DNA from: Chryseobacterium nakagawai
GTDB lineage: Bacteria; Bacteroidota; Bacteroidia; Flavobacteriales; Weeksellaceae
Length of the DNA: 64,000 nt
Reading direction: 5' to 3'
Assembly: GCF_900637665.1 (NCBI RefSeq)
Contig: NZ_LR134386.1
Location: 4,146,501-4,210,500, forward strand
Each line of letters begins with the position of its first letter. Positions within the stretch are counted from its first letter, which is position 1. The position numbers and the translations under genes are program-made. The notes under the pieces were generated by a model, which was not told where the DNA came from, made no database searches, and worked only from the letters and a program-made list of their open reading frames with translations. Shown here piece by piece: positions 16,109 to 24,324 of this stretch.

Positions 16109-16387
16109 ATGGCTAACGAAAAAACTGGAACAACAGTAAACGAACAGATCACAGACGCAGTAACGCAGACTAACGTAAAAGTGGTAGCAGAATCTCCTGC
16201 AATGGCATTAAGTAATGTCTATCAAACAGCAGCGCATTCTACAGGAATCATGTTTGAAAATGCAGTGAATTCTCAAAATCAACAAAATATTTTAACGCAG
16301 GCTGCAACCACCCAGGGAATCTCTCAGATCTACGCTCTGGATACCATCGCTGACGCGGTTTCTATGGCTAAAGTATTAAATCCTTAA
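16109..16387 (+). CDS. RebB-family R-body protein, tandem copy 6
   Basis: 92 residues. It shares the leader and core with copies 3-5 but has its own changes: E-K-T-G-T, T-Q-T-N-V, V-Y-Q-T-A-A, I-Y-A-L-D and V-S-M-A-K-V-L-N-P. It ends the array and is followed by a strong terminator, consistent with a single polycistronic unit starting at or before copy 1. Confidence 0.95.
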   Translation: MANEKTGTTVNEQITDAVTQTNVKVVAESPAMALSNVYQTAAHSTGIMFENAVNSQNQQNILTQAATTQGISQIYALDTIADAVSMAKVLNP

Positions 16388-16414
16388 TTATAGTGTGTTT
16401 TTAGATTTCTTATG

Positions 16415-16444
16415 ATCAGGGAGTGCAGTTATGTACTCCCTGAT
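16415..16444. terminator. Bidirectional terminator at the end of the reb array
   Basis: The arms ATCAGGGAGT (16415-16424) and ACTCCCTGAT (16435-16444) pair perfectly around a 10-base loop. It lies between the last reb gene and the convergent response regulator gene and could stop transcription from both sides, though the T runs are short. Confidence 0.75.
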
Positions 16445-16453
16445 TCTTTATAC

Positions 16454-17131
16454 TTATTTATCAAAAAGCACTATTTCGTTGGCATCAATAATACTATTTT
16501 GCACAGCGTAGATCACTAATCCGGCCATATTTTTCACTCCTGTTTTAATCATAAGATTGGTCTTATGGGTTTCTACCGTTTTTGGAGAAATAAATAATGA
16601 TTCTGCTATTTCTTTTGTGCTAAGCTGCTGACAAACCAACCGTAAAACATCTACTTCCCTATCAGTGAGCTCATTTTTTGAAAAAGTATGAAACTCCGGC
16701 AGCTTATTGGAAAACTGGCTCCGCATTACATCAATCTGTTCATTGGAGAAATAATGTCCGGTGTTGTAAACGGTATTGATTACCACTAACAGCTCCTCAA
16801 GTTCGATTTCTTTGGATAAAAACGCATGAGCTCCCATTTTAAGCATCTGCCCCATAAAAGAACGTCTGTAGAAGCTGGAAAGAACTATAATCTTGGTTTC
16901 AATATCTTTTTTTGACAAGGCAGTCATCACTTCAAGACCATCCCCATTCGCCATCCTTAGATCCAGAATCAGAATATCCAACGCTGGGATACCTTCACTA
17001 AGAAATTGATTTCCGCCTGTTGATGTAAGAACAATTTGATAATTTCCATTATTTTCTATATAATTTTTTAAAAGCTGTACAAACAGCAGATCATCATCTA
17101 CAATGCCTATTTTAATTTTTGAATGCTCCAT
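16454..17131 (-). CDS. NarL/LuxR-type response regulator of the R-body locus
   Basis: 225 residues. Residues 1-120 are a receiver domain with acidic residues V-D-D-D near 11-14, the phosphoacceptor Asp57 in L-I-L-D-L-R-M, and a Lys near 107 in L-S-K-E. Residues about 155-215 are a LuxR-type helix-turn-helix (L-T-D-R-E-V-D-V-L-R-L, T-K-E-I-A, S-P-K-T-V-E-T-H). It is the last gene of a four-gene minus-strand unit, 8 bases after the histidine kinase, and converges on the reb array. The obvious hypothesis is that it controls reb transcription. Confidence 0.93.
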   Translation of the reverse strand: MEHSKIKIGIVDDDLLFVQLLKNYIENNGNYQIVLTSTGGNQFLSEGIPALDILILDLRMANGDGLEVMTALSKKDIETKIIVLSSFYRRSFMGQMLKMGAHAFLSKEIELEELLVVINTVYNTGHYFSNEQIDVMRSQFSNKLPEFHTFSKNELTDREVDVLRLVCQQLSTKEIAESLFISPKTVETHKTNLMIKTGVKNMAGLVIYAVQNSIIDANEIVLFDK

Positions 17132-17139
17132 ATTTATTT

Positions 17140-17889
17140 TTATTGTATTGCCATACAGGCTATAAATTTTGTTCCTTTTTCAGGCTGTGTTTTAAGTTTA
17201 TAAATAGCTTTGATTTTCTGTGCCCGTGATTTAATATTCCTCATACCAATACCTCCAGAATGCTTTCCCAAGATAAAACCTCTTCCGTTATCTTCAATGG
17301 TGAGTATTACATAATTTAGCGATACCCTCAGGGAGACATCAATTCTTGTAGCTTCAGCATGTTTCAGAATATTGGTAACGAGTTCCTGAACAATTCTGAA
17401 AAGGTTCAATTTGACAGGATTACTTATGGGTATTCCTATCGTAATAGAGCGAAAAATCACTTCTATATTTTTATTAACCTGTTCAAGATAATCTTCAATC
17501 AAATCCGTCAGATCAATCTCATTGAGATCCGGAGGTGTGAGATTGTGTGACAGCTCACGAATCAGTTGCATGGATCTTTTTAAATCTTTACTGAGTTCCT
17601 CTGGTTGTTTGTCATTAAGGTTTAGACGGATAAGATTCAATTGTGAAATAATATTATCATGAAGCTCTTCCGCCAGACGTTCCCTATCCTGTTCCTGTAG
17701 AAGCAACATATTCTCCAAGTATTCTTTTTGGGTATTACGGACCAGCTGAGAAACTTTCTTCTTATTTCTTTTTATACTTTTTAAATAGTTAATAACCAAT
17801 AGCGTAATTAACAACGTTGTTAAAAAAAATAGTCCAATACCGATCCATATCCATATAACTATCTGATCCTGATTTTCCCAACGCCACAT
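17140..17889 (-). CDS. Histidine kinase (HisKA_3 type) paired with the NarL regulator
   Basis: 249 residues. One transmembrane helix at about 11-34 is followed by a coiled coil and the dimerisation motif E-E-L-H-D-N-I with phospho-His77. A HATPase domain follows with Asn173 in the N box and D-N-G-R-G-F at 200-205. It has no sensory domain of its own. Its first codons overlap the end of the upstream membrane protein by 31 bases in another frame, so that protein probably provides sensing. The cognate partner is the response regulator 8 bases downstream. Confidence 0.92.
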   Translation of the reverse strand: MWRWENQDQIVIWIWIGIGLFFLTTLLITLLVINYLKSIKRNKKKVSQLVRNTQKEYLENMLLLQEQDRERLAEELHDNIISQLNLIRLNLNDKQPEELSKDLKRSMQLIRELSHNLTPPDLNEIDLTDLIEDYLEQVNKNIEVIFRSITIGIPISNPVKLNLFRIVQELVTNILKHAEATRIDVSLRVSLNYVILTIEDNGRGFILGKHSGGIGMRNIKSRAQKIKAIYKLKTQPEKGTKFIACMAIQ

Positions 17890-18503
17890 CCCAGATTAAT
17901 AAAAGCAATATAAAAAGACAATAACAAAACGCCTCTAAAAAGCCATATGGGCGCTACCCAGCTTAGATGATTGCTGATTAAAAAATTAAAAGCAGTGGAT
18001 ATGAGACATTCTACAGAGAAAAATAAAAAAACAATAATATTAACGATGAACATCTTCTTTTCTACCCGTCCCTCTTTTATAATCTTCATAAAATAGCAGG
18101 CTGCATAGCTACAAATAATAACACTGGTTATAATATTGGAATAAAAAGTAACCAATGCATCATTTTGTACATATAACATATTCCCAATCAAGACTAATCC
18201 TGCATAACAATAGATAAGCCACCTTACTTCACGGGAAAGCTGAATATAATAATTGTTATAGATCACTGTAAGGATCATCAAACCAAAAAACTGGCTCAAT
18301 GCATAATTATAGGTATTGAGGGTATTGATCTTCATCATCCGGTCAATCAAGTCCGTTAATTCCAGGATCAACTCTCCTGAAAGAAGTATGATCACAGGAA
18401 GTTTTGTTTTTACCCATTTTTTTATCAACATGATTAATCCTGCCAGTAGGACCAGATTAATAATAATTTGAAGATACAGGGACAGACTATTATACGAGAA
18501 CAC
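17859..18503 (-). CDS. Multi-spanning membrane protein, likely sensor partner of the kinase
   Basis: 214 residues almost entirely composed of six or seven hydrophobic helices (first at about 10-27, last at about 183-203). There are no transporter or enzyme motifs. It overlaps the kinase gene by 31 bases and the upstream soluble gene by 14 bases, so the four genes are tightly coupled. A sensor-like membrane domain in a separate polypeptide immediately before a kinase that lacks a sensor suggests a split receptor. An ancestral frameshift dividing one longer kinase is an alternative. Confidence 0.7.
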   Translation of the reverse strand: MFSYNSLSLYLQIIINLVLLAGLIMLIKKWVKTKLPVIILLSGELILELTDLIDRMMKINTLNTYNYALSQFFGLMILTVIYNNYYIQLSREVRWLIYCYAGLVLIGNMLYVQNDALVTFYSNIITSVIICSYAACYFMKIIKEGRVEKKMFIVNIIVFLFFSVECLISTAFNFLISNHLSWVAPIWLFRGVLLLSFYIAFINLGCGVGKIRIR

Positions 18504-19200
18504 TACTGCTTTGCTTCAAAAGTTGATAATCATTGAGAGTATCAACGGAAAACGGCGGTCTTGGAGTAGAATAATTTTCTGCCGTTTCGCTCATATGATC
18601 AACAGCAAGGCTTTTCACGGTAATGATCTCTATGTGGTAAGGAAAATCAGGGTCTTTCTTTTCCATATCATCAGTAAGCCCAAAGAAACTTGTACAGGTT
18701 TTCTCCCCTTCAATTCCCATTTTTTCATAATCTGAAAAAGGGATTGATATCACCTGAAAAAGATCTTTATTTTTCTGGGAATGCAGCCAGGCCATTCCAA
18801 ACATATTCCATCTGAAATTACGGTTAATAGCGGATTCAGCGGTAATCGTAGTAGGAAGCACTACCATATCATTACTGCTTTCAATCTTTGATTCCGGAAA
18901 ATTGAGTAAAAAATCTTTAACAATAACAGTGCTAAAATCAGCATCTTTATCACTTTTAGAATTAATGAGAAAAAACTTTAGTTGCTTTTCATGAATACCT
19001 ATATACGCATGAATTCTTTTGATTTCTTCTTTTTCCAGATTCCTTGCCCATAGTTCAATTTCTTTTCCTGAAATACTGAAATGAGTTCCCTGATTTAAGT
19101 AATTCCAAATTTCTACTCCATTCGTATCATTTTCACTAGTATAAGAATCGATAAGATTTTTCCAGTTTCTAAGGGCTTCAAAGATGTTTTCCGTGGTCAT
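18490..19200 (-). CDS. Uncharacterised soluble protein in the R-body regulatory unit
   Basis: 236 residues with no signal peptide or membrane helix; it is the first gene of the minus-strand unit. Mixed alpha/beta composition with segments such as F-S-I-S-G-K-E-I-E-L-W and Y-H-I-E-I-I-T-V-K-S-L and a long middle stretch rich in Asp and Ser. No known family was recognised. The last codons overlap the start of the membrane protein. It could be a cytosolic input component or an R-body accessory factor. Confidence 0.6.
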   Translation of the reverse strand: MTTENIFEALRNWKNLIDSYTSENDTNGVEIWNYLNQGTHFSISGKEIELWARNLEKEEIKRIHAYIGIHEKQLKFFLINSKSDKDADFSTVIVKDFLLNFPESKIESSNDMVVLPTTITAESAINRNFRWNMFGMAWLHSQKNKDLFQVISIPFSDYEKMGIEGEKTCTSFFGLTDDMEKKDPDFPYHIEIITVKSLAVDHMSETAENYSTPRPPFSVDTLNDYQLLKQSSSVLV

Positions 19201-19361
19201 GGTAATAAATATTTTTTAATGATAATTATTTTATGAGTTGAAATTTACAAAAAAAATGCGCTGGTATCTGTTTTAAATCACATTTAAGTGGAAAATAAAA
19301 TGTAATTGAATAAAATTTAATATTGTTTTATTTTTAATAAAATCAGATCAGAAACAGCGCG

Positions 19362-19369
19362 TATCTTTG
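19362..19369 (+). promoter_or_regulatory. -7 promoter box TATCTTTG for the LysE gene
   Basis: A perfect match to the Bacteroidota -7 consensus TAnnTTTG, 34 bases before the ATG at 19404. No clear TTG -33 element is present at the usual distance. Confidence 0.6.
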
Positions 19370-19403
19370 CTTTGAAAAATTTCATGTAAAACCTATTTGA
19401 CTT

Positions 19404-20039
19404 ATGATTCCATTTCAAGACCTCCCATTTTTTATGGCAGCGGCACTTATACTGGCTATCAGCCCCGGGCCTAATATGATTTATTTAATCTCAAAATCCA
19501 TCACTCAGGGCAAAAAATCCGGTTTTATCTCATTAACTGGGGTGATCTGCGGTTTTATTTTTCACATCATTATGGTTTCTTTTGGTCTAACGGCTGTACT
19601 GCTAGCCGTTCCTTTTGCTTATACAATCCTTAAAGCGGCAGGTACCGTTTATCTTTTATATTTAGCTTATCAGGCTATCAAACCTAAGAGTAAAAATATT
19701 TTTGAAGTGGATCATAGTATTTCTCATGACAGTCCTAAAAAGCTATTCACTGTTGGTTTCTTAACCAATGTACTCAATCCCAAAGTAGCTATTTTCTATT
19801 TATCATTTTTCCCACAATTCATCAAACCTGAATATGGTTCTGTTTTAACCCAAAGTCTGGAACTAGGAGCTGTTCAGGTACTGATAAGCTTTAGTGTCAA
19901 TTTTTTAATCGTATTAACAGCCGCGAAGGCCGCCCGCTTCTTTGCTGCTCATCTTTTCTGGATTAAGATACAAAAATGGTTTATGGCGAGTGTATTGACT
20001 TATCTGGCAGTGAAAATGGCATTTTCGAAAGCGAAATGA
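19404..20039 (+). CDS. LysE/RhtB-family amino acid exporter
   Basis: 211 residues forming six hydrophobic helices. The N-terminal P-G-P-N-M-I-Y-L segment, the G-x-x-x-G-F-I-S pattern after helix 1 and N-V-L-N-P-K-V-A-I-F-Y in the middle are typical of the LysE/RhtB family, which exports amino acids or similar small molecules across the inner membrane; the substrate cannot be told. It is a single gene with its own -7 box, divergent from the R-body regulatory unit. Confidence 0.92.
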   Translation: MIPFQDLPFFMAAALILAISPGPNMIYLISKSITQGKKSGFISLTGVICGFIFHIIMVSFGLTAVLLAVPFAYTILKAAGTVYLLYLAYQAIKPKSKNIFEVDHSISHDSPKKLFTVGFLTNVLNPKVAIFYLSFFPQFIKPEYGSVLTQSLELGAVQVLISFSVNFLIVLTAAKAARFFAAHLFWIKIQKWFMASVLTYLAVKMAFSKAK

Positions 20040-20288
20040 TTGAAACTCTCAGGTTCTTTTGCTTAAGCAAGCAATTTTTTAAACTGAAAAATATTAGCTT
20101 CATGAGTATTATTTATTGAAGAACATTATTTTAAAGCTAATATTTCATTATTTTTACACCCGAAAATTTTGTCTGGAAGATCTGTTTAATGCAATAAGAA
20201 TTCCTTGTAATTTCCTGTATAATTCTAACTAGGTATATGTTTTATATTCTCACAGACATTCAATAAAAAATATACAATAACCATTTTA

Positions 20289-21830
20289 ATGAAAAATTTT
20301 ATTTCTTTTTTTGCCTTTTTGATATTCATTCAAGGCTATTCTCAAACAAAACAATGGACCAACGGTACTTTCACTAATCAGGGATATTATGCTTCCTGTT
20401 TTGGAAACAAAATCGACAGCAATGGAAATGTTTACATGCTGTATGATACAACTCCTGACCGTTATACCATGGAAACCATGTATCTTGAAAAGTATCTGCC
20501 CAATGGATATAGAGATCTAAACTTCGGAACAAACGGTGTATTGAACATAGCTGAAGCTATAGGACATCCTGCTACTTCTTCAGTACCTTTACAGACATTT
20601 GAAGTGACAAACAGTGGTAAAGTACTTCTGTGTGTTGGTTCCCGTGAAGGTCTTAGTCCAAGTCTTATTTCTATTTTACCCAATGGAACATTGGATCAGA
20701 GTTTTGGAGTAGGTGGTTTTAAAAAAATCTTTACTGATCCTTCAAAATATTTAAGTCATAGTGGTTTTGCCTACATGGTTAAGAATAATGAAAAATACTT
20801 TATCGCCCATTCCTATACCACTCCTCAGAATACGGCCAAATCTGTGATCGGATGCTTTGATGAATTTGGAAATCCTATAACAAGTATATTTAATCAGGGA
20901 GAATTTGATGTTGATTATGGCAGTAATTATAATACTTCAATCGCTTCAGAACTTATATTAACCGGACCTTACTTATATTACCTTGGTACAGGATATCAAG
21001 GAAATACACCCACATCTTTTCTAAAGAGAATGGATCTTATTTCAGGAACTATAGATAATACCTACCCAAACAATGCTCATATTGGCTTTGTAGGGACTAA
21101 TACTCACATTCAACCCGATGGCAAGATCATCACGGCTTATTCGCGATCTGTAAGCGGATCAAGAACTGAATTAAATATTACAAGATACCTTCAAAATGGA
21201 ACCATTGATAGCTCTTTTGGAACAAATGGAGTAAAAAACATCAATTACCCTTGGATTAGCGTTAATTTCAGTAGTATAACAACCCGTCCAAACGGAGACA
21301 TTCTTATAGGTATTTATTATGTAAGTACTGCAAGTTCAGGAGGAAAACAGGATGCTTTTATTAATTTAAAAAATAATGGTCAGATTGACAACAATTTTGG
21401 TGGTAATATTCCAAACAATGGAGTGCCTTTGGCTGGCTTCTTTGGAATAAGTAGTGTTAATGGAGGTCCTGCAAAAGTCACTTTAAAAGATAATTATTGT
21501 ATTGTCTCCTCTAAAGCTGAATATAGTGCCTTCATTACAACCTCTCGTATTAATTTTAATTCCGGAACATTGGCAACACAAGAAGAGAATCATCAACCAA
21601 ACCACATTAGGTTTTATCCAAATCCGGTACATTCTAATGGGACTATTATGATGAATAATAACCTTGAAGCAAGTTTCAACCTGACAGATGCAAATGGCAA
21701 GCTTCTTTTTAAAGATCAGATCTTCCGAAATACAACCAATGTTAATTTTTCAGATTTGACTAAAGGATTGTACTTCTTAAATATCAAACAAGCAGGAAAG
21801 CAGACCTCTCATAAGGTTATCAAAAAATAA
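20289..21830 (+). CDS. Secreted delta-60 repeat protein with T9SS type A sorting domain
   Basis: 513 residues. A signal peptide (cleavage near G-Y-S-Q) is followed by repeats of about 60 residues with the motif D-x-x-F-G-T-N-G (for example D-S-S-F-G-T-N-G-V), the delta-60 repeat thought to fold as a beta propeller. The last 75 residues, beginning I-R-F-Y-P-N-P-V and ending in a basic K-V-I-K-K, are a type A sorting domain for type IX secretion, so the protein is exported across the outer membrane. Ligand unknown. It has its own terminator. Confidence 0.92.
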   Translation: MKNFISFFAFLIFIQGYSQTKQWTNGTFTNQGYYASCFGNKIDSNGNVYMLYDTTPDRYTMETMYLEKYLPNGYRDLNFGTNGVLNIAEAIGHPATSSVPLQTFEVTNSGKVLLCVGSREGLSPSLISILPNGTLDQSFGVGGFKKIFTDPSKYLSHSGFAYMVKNNEKYFIAHSYTTPQNTAKSVIGCFDEFGNPITSIFNQGEFDVDYGSNYNTSIASELILTGPYLYYLGTGYQGNTPTSFLKRMDLISGTIDNTYPNNAHIGFVGTNTHIQPDGKIITAYSRSVSGSRTELNITRYLQNGTIDSSFGTNGVKNINYPWISVNFSSITTRPNGDILIGIYYVSTASSGGKQDAFINLKNNGQIDNNFGGNIPNNGVPLAGFFGISSVNGGPAKVTLKDNYCIVSSKAEYSAFITTSRINFNSGTLATQEENHQPNHIRFYPNPVHSNGTIMMNNNLEASFNLTDANGKLLFKDQIFRNTTNVNFSDLTKGLYFLNIKQAGKQTSHKVIKK

Positions 21831-21835
21831 TTCAG

Positions 21836-21863
21836 AATCTCCGGTCATCATCGGAGATTTTTT
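21836..21863 (+). terminator. Rho-independent terminator
   Basis: The arms AATCTCCG (21836-21843) and CGGAGATT (21852-21859) are followed by a T run. It ends the delta-60 repeat protein gene. Confidence 0.85.
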
Positions 21864-21908
21864 TGTATTCTGAATTAAAACCATTAAAGCAGATTTTACA
21901 TATTATTG

Positions 21909-21916
21909 TAGCTTTG
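21909..21916 (+). promoter_or_regulatory. -7 promoter box TAGCTTTG for the AraC gene
   Basis: A perfect TAnnTTTG match 19 bases before the ATG at 21936, implying a very short leader. Confidence 0.55.
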
Positions 21917-21935
21917 TAAAACCAGTTCCAAAAAA

Positions 21936-22799
21936 ATGAAGCATTCTATTCCTACTTATGATTTAAGTGATATTTCCAAGCACCGTTTCCATATCAAAAG
22001 AATGGATCGGAATACCTATCATGCAGAGGATATTCTTATAGATAAAGGAATACATCGCGACAGCCATTACATTTTTACTTTCATGGAGAGTGGACACGTA
22101 AAGATGATGGTTGATTTCAAGATCATTGAAGCTAAAAACGCTACTATTTTCTGTGTACTACCCGGACAAGTACATCAGGGCCTTTTAATGGATAAAGTAA
22201 ACGGCTGGTTTGTAGCCATACAATCTGATTTGGTTCCGGATCCTGTACGCTCTGTCTTTGAGGAGTCTCTGGAAGGAATACAGCCTCTGATAGTGGATAC
22301 AATATGGATAGAAAAGTTTAATAATATGGCAGCTATACTTCATACCTTTTACACAGATGAGATGCAGGCCTCCAAAGAAGGTTCTTTGGTCATTCAATCC
22401 TTATTGTATTCTTTTATAGGGATGTTCGCCTTAATTTATTCAAAAGAAAACTCTTCTCATATTGGTAATGAAAATCGTTCTTTACAACTGACAAGAGCGT
22501 TCAAAATCATGGTACGGCGAAGCTACAAAACCATGAAAAGTCCATCCGAATATGCAGAGAAACTCAATATATCAAGGGGATATCTCACCGAAGCAATTCG
22601 TGAGGTAACCGGTAAACCTGCGCAGCACTGGATCCATCAGGAAATTTTAATTGAAGCGAAGCGATTATTGGCATTCACTCACCTTACTGTAAAGGAAATC
22701 GCCTATGAATTGGGATATAATGATCACGCCTATTTTAGCCGATTGTTTTCAAAATTGGAAGATCAATCCCCTTCAGAGTTTAGAACTGCCAACAGATAG
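21936..22799 (+). CDS. AraC-family transcriptional regulator
   Basis: 287 residues. Residues 1 to about 150 form a cupin-like sensing domain (H-Y-I-F-T-F-M-E-S-G-H-V, L-P-G-Q-V-H-Q). Residues about 185-285 carry two helix-turn-helix motifs, ending with V-K-E-I-A-Y-E-L-G-Y-N-D-H-A-Y-F-S-R-L-F-S-K and S-P-S-E-F-R. It precedes the siderophore-interacting flavoprotein by 160 bases in the same direction and may regulate it in response to iron or a siderophore; that link is inference. Confidence 0.92.
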   Translation: MKHSIPTYDLSDISKHRFHIKRMDRNTYHAEDILIDKGIHRDSHYIFTFMESGHVKMMVDFKIIEAKNATIFCVLPGQVHQGLLMDKVNGWFVAIQSDLVPDPVRSVFEESLEGIQPLIVDTIWIEKFNNMAAILHTFYTDEMQASKEGSLVIQSLLYSFIGMFALIYSKENSSHIGNENRSLQLTRAFKIMVRRSYKTMKSPSEYAEKLNISRGYLTEAIREVTGKPAQHWIHQEILIEAKRLLAFTHLTVKEIAYELGYNDHAYFSRLFSKLEDQSPSEFRTANR

Positions 22800-22912
22800 C
22801 TAAACTTCGTTTTCTTCGTTATACATAAGACCTTCTCTTCTCTCATTTTATCTACGCCCTTTTTTCTACATCACCAACCACGAATTATCCAATCATTCCC
22901 ATGAAATGGCTA

Positions 22913-22943
22913 TTGGTATATTTTAATTTTGAAACTTTCTTTG
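22913..22943 (+). promoter_or_regulatory. Bacteroidota-type promoter before the siderophore-interacting gene
   Basis: TTG at 22913-22915 and TTTCTTTG at 22936-22943 (one mismatch to TAnnTTTG) are separated by 20 bases, the spacing expected of a -33/-7 promoter. The ATG follows 16 bases later. Confidence 0.5.
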
Positions 22944-22958
22944 CAGTAAAAATTATTT

Positions 22959-23681
22959 ATGCCAAGTTTACCAAAATGGATCAACGATACGGTAGAAAAC
23001 GTATGGTCTTCAAAATTTAAAGATTGTAAAGTCATTCATATAGAAGTTATTTCACAAAACCTTCACCTTGTACGTTTTGAAACCGATTTACAGGATATTC
23101 AGGTTGAACCTGCTTATGCTATCGGAATTAGAATCAATGACAGGGATTTTAGGAATTATTCACCCTTCAATTTTAATAGAGAAGCGGGAACGTTTGAAGT
23201 TTTATTTCATATCCATGATACTTCAGCGGTGGGCAGCCGCTTTGTAGCTAGTTTATCTATTGGAGATTCGATAAAAATATTAATGCCCAGAGGAAAACGT
23301 TTTTTTGAACCGGATGCAAAAATCCATTTCTCAATAGGAGATGAAACTTCATTAGGAAGTTCCATTTCTATCAAAGAAGCTGTAGAAGAGTGCGGTTCTT
23401 CGTTCATCTGTCTTCATGAGCTGGAAGAATCTCAGGCTTTGGAAAGCCTCAATTTATATGGCTATCACAGTCCTAAAAACAGCACTATGAGAATTATAGA
23501 AGCCTTAACCGATTTTTTGAGAGAAGAAAGGGAAACAATCTATAATGATGATGCTATTTTTTATCTTACAGGAAATGGTGAGCGCATGTCATTGATTAAA
23601 AAATTTCTTAAAGCCAAAGGAGTTTCTGCGAGATGCATCAGATCACAAGCGTATTGGATTGAAGGAAAAAAAGGATTATAA
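22959..23681 (+). CDS. Siderophore-interacting FAD protein (ferric-siderophore reductase type)
   Basis: 240 residues. Residues about 20-115 form an FAD-binding barrel with the flavin motif R-N-Y-S at 65-68; residues about 120-235 form a SIP-type NAD(P)H-binding region with G-D-E-T-S-L-G and a late Y-L-T-G-N-G-E. The family reduces ferric siderophores in the cytosol to release iron. The usual H-x-x-G-P segment near residue 100 is replaced here by G-S-R-F-V-A, so this is a divergent member. Convergent with the quinone reductase gene. Confidence 0.82.
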   Translation: MPSLPKWINDTVENVWSSKFKDCKVIHIEVISQNLHLVRFETDLQDIQVEPAYAIGIRINDRDFRNYSPFNFNREAGTFEVLFHIHDTSAVGSRFVASLSIGDSIKILMPRGKRFFEPDAKIHFSIGDETSLGSSISIKEAVEECGSSFICLHELEESQALESLNLYGYHSPKNSTMRIIEALTDFLREERETIYNDDAIFYLTGNGERMSLIKKFLKAKGVSARCIRSQAYWIEGKKGL

Positions 23682-23687
23682 AAGAAA

Positions 23688-23731
23688 GGAAACTGGAAAT
23701 TATACAGTATTTATACCAATTTCCAGCTTCC
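23688..23731. terminator. Bidirectional hairpin between convergent genes, GGAAACTGGAAATT type
   Basis: The 14-base arms 23688-23701 and 23718-23731 are inverted copies differing at one position. It lies between the ends of the siderophore-interacting gene and the oxidoreductase gene. Related GCTGGAA-type strings occur in other gaps (26050, 30450, 30580), so it also belongs to a dispersed repeat family. Confidence 0.6.
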
Positions 23732-23745
23732 ATTTTTATTTGATT

Positions 23746-24324
23746 CTATTTCATTTTCTGTCCCAATGATTTTACGCTCTTCAGCCATGTTTTCCGCTGT
23801 TCTTCATTAGAAGTCCTGATGATTCCCAGATAGGTTACTTTAACCGGTTTTATTCCGCAGAATTCCAGCGTTGACTTTTTAAGTTGATTCACACTTGGTC
23901 TTCCATACATCAAACGGTAATACCAACCAGGCTGATCGATTGTGGTGATAATATGTGCGGTTTTTCCTTTTAAAAGCTTATCCCACCATAAAGAGTTTTC
24001 CCTGTATTTATAAGCCAATCCAGGAAGGAAGAGCCTATCGATGAAACCTTTCATCTGAGCAGGTAAGCCTCCCCACCAAATCGGATGTATCCAAACCAGA
24101 TGATCTGCCCATTGAATAATTTCCCAGGCATTCAACAAATCCGGCTCCAGCTCCATTCTTTTTTGATACCCAAACTGCAAATTAGAATTAAAATCTAATT
24201 CTGCAATGGTAATTTCTTTTACTTCTGCTCCTGCTTCCAAGGCTCCGCTTTTATAAGCTTCTGCCACTCCGAAATTGAAAGATTCTTTATTGGGGTGACC
24301 GTTGATTATGGCTATTTTTTTCAT
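23746..24324 (-). CDS. NAD(P)H:quinone oxidoreductase, flavodoxin fold
   Basis: 192 residues. I-N-G-H-P-N-K-E-S-F-N near the start and W-A-D-H-L-V-W-I-H-P-I-W-W-G-G-L-P-A at about 75-95 are signatures of the MdaB/NQO1-like flavodoxin-fold family, which reduces quinones using FMN or FAD in the cytosol. Its start overlaps the stop of the saccharopine dehydrogenase-like gene (24321-24324), so the two are co-translated. A role in electrophile detoxification is likely but the substrate is unknown. Confidence 0.9.
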   Translation of the reverse strand: MKKIAIINGHPNKESFNFGVAEAYKSGALEAGAEVKEITIAELDFNSNLQFGYQKRMELEPDLLNAWEIIQWADHLVWIHPIWWGGLPAQMKGFIDRLFLPGLAYKYRENSLWWDKLLKGKTAHIITTIDQPGWYYRLMYGRPSVNQLKKSTLEFCGIKPVKVTYLGIIRTSNEEQRKTWLKSVKSLGQKMK

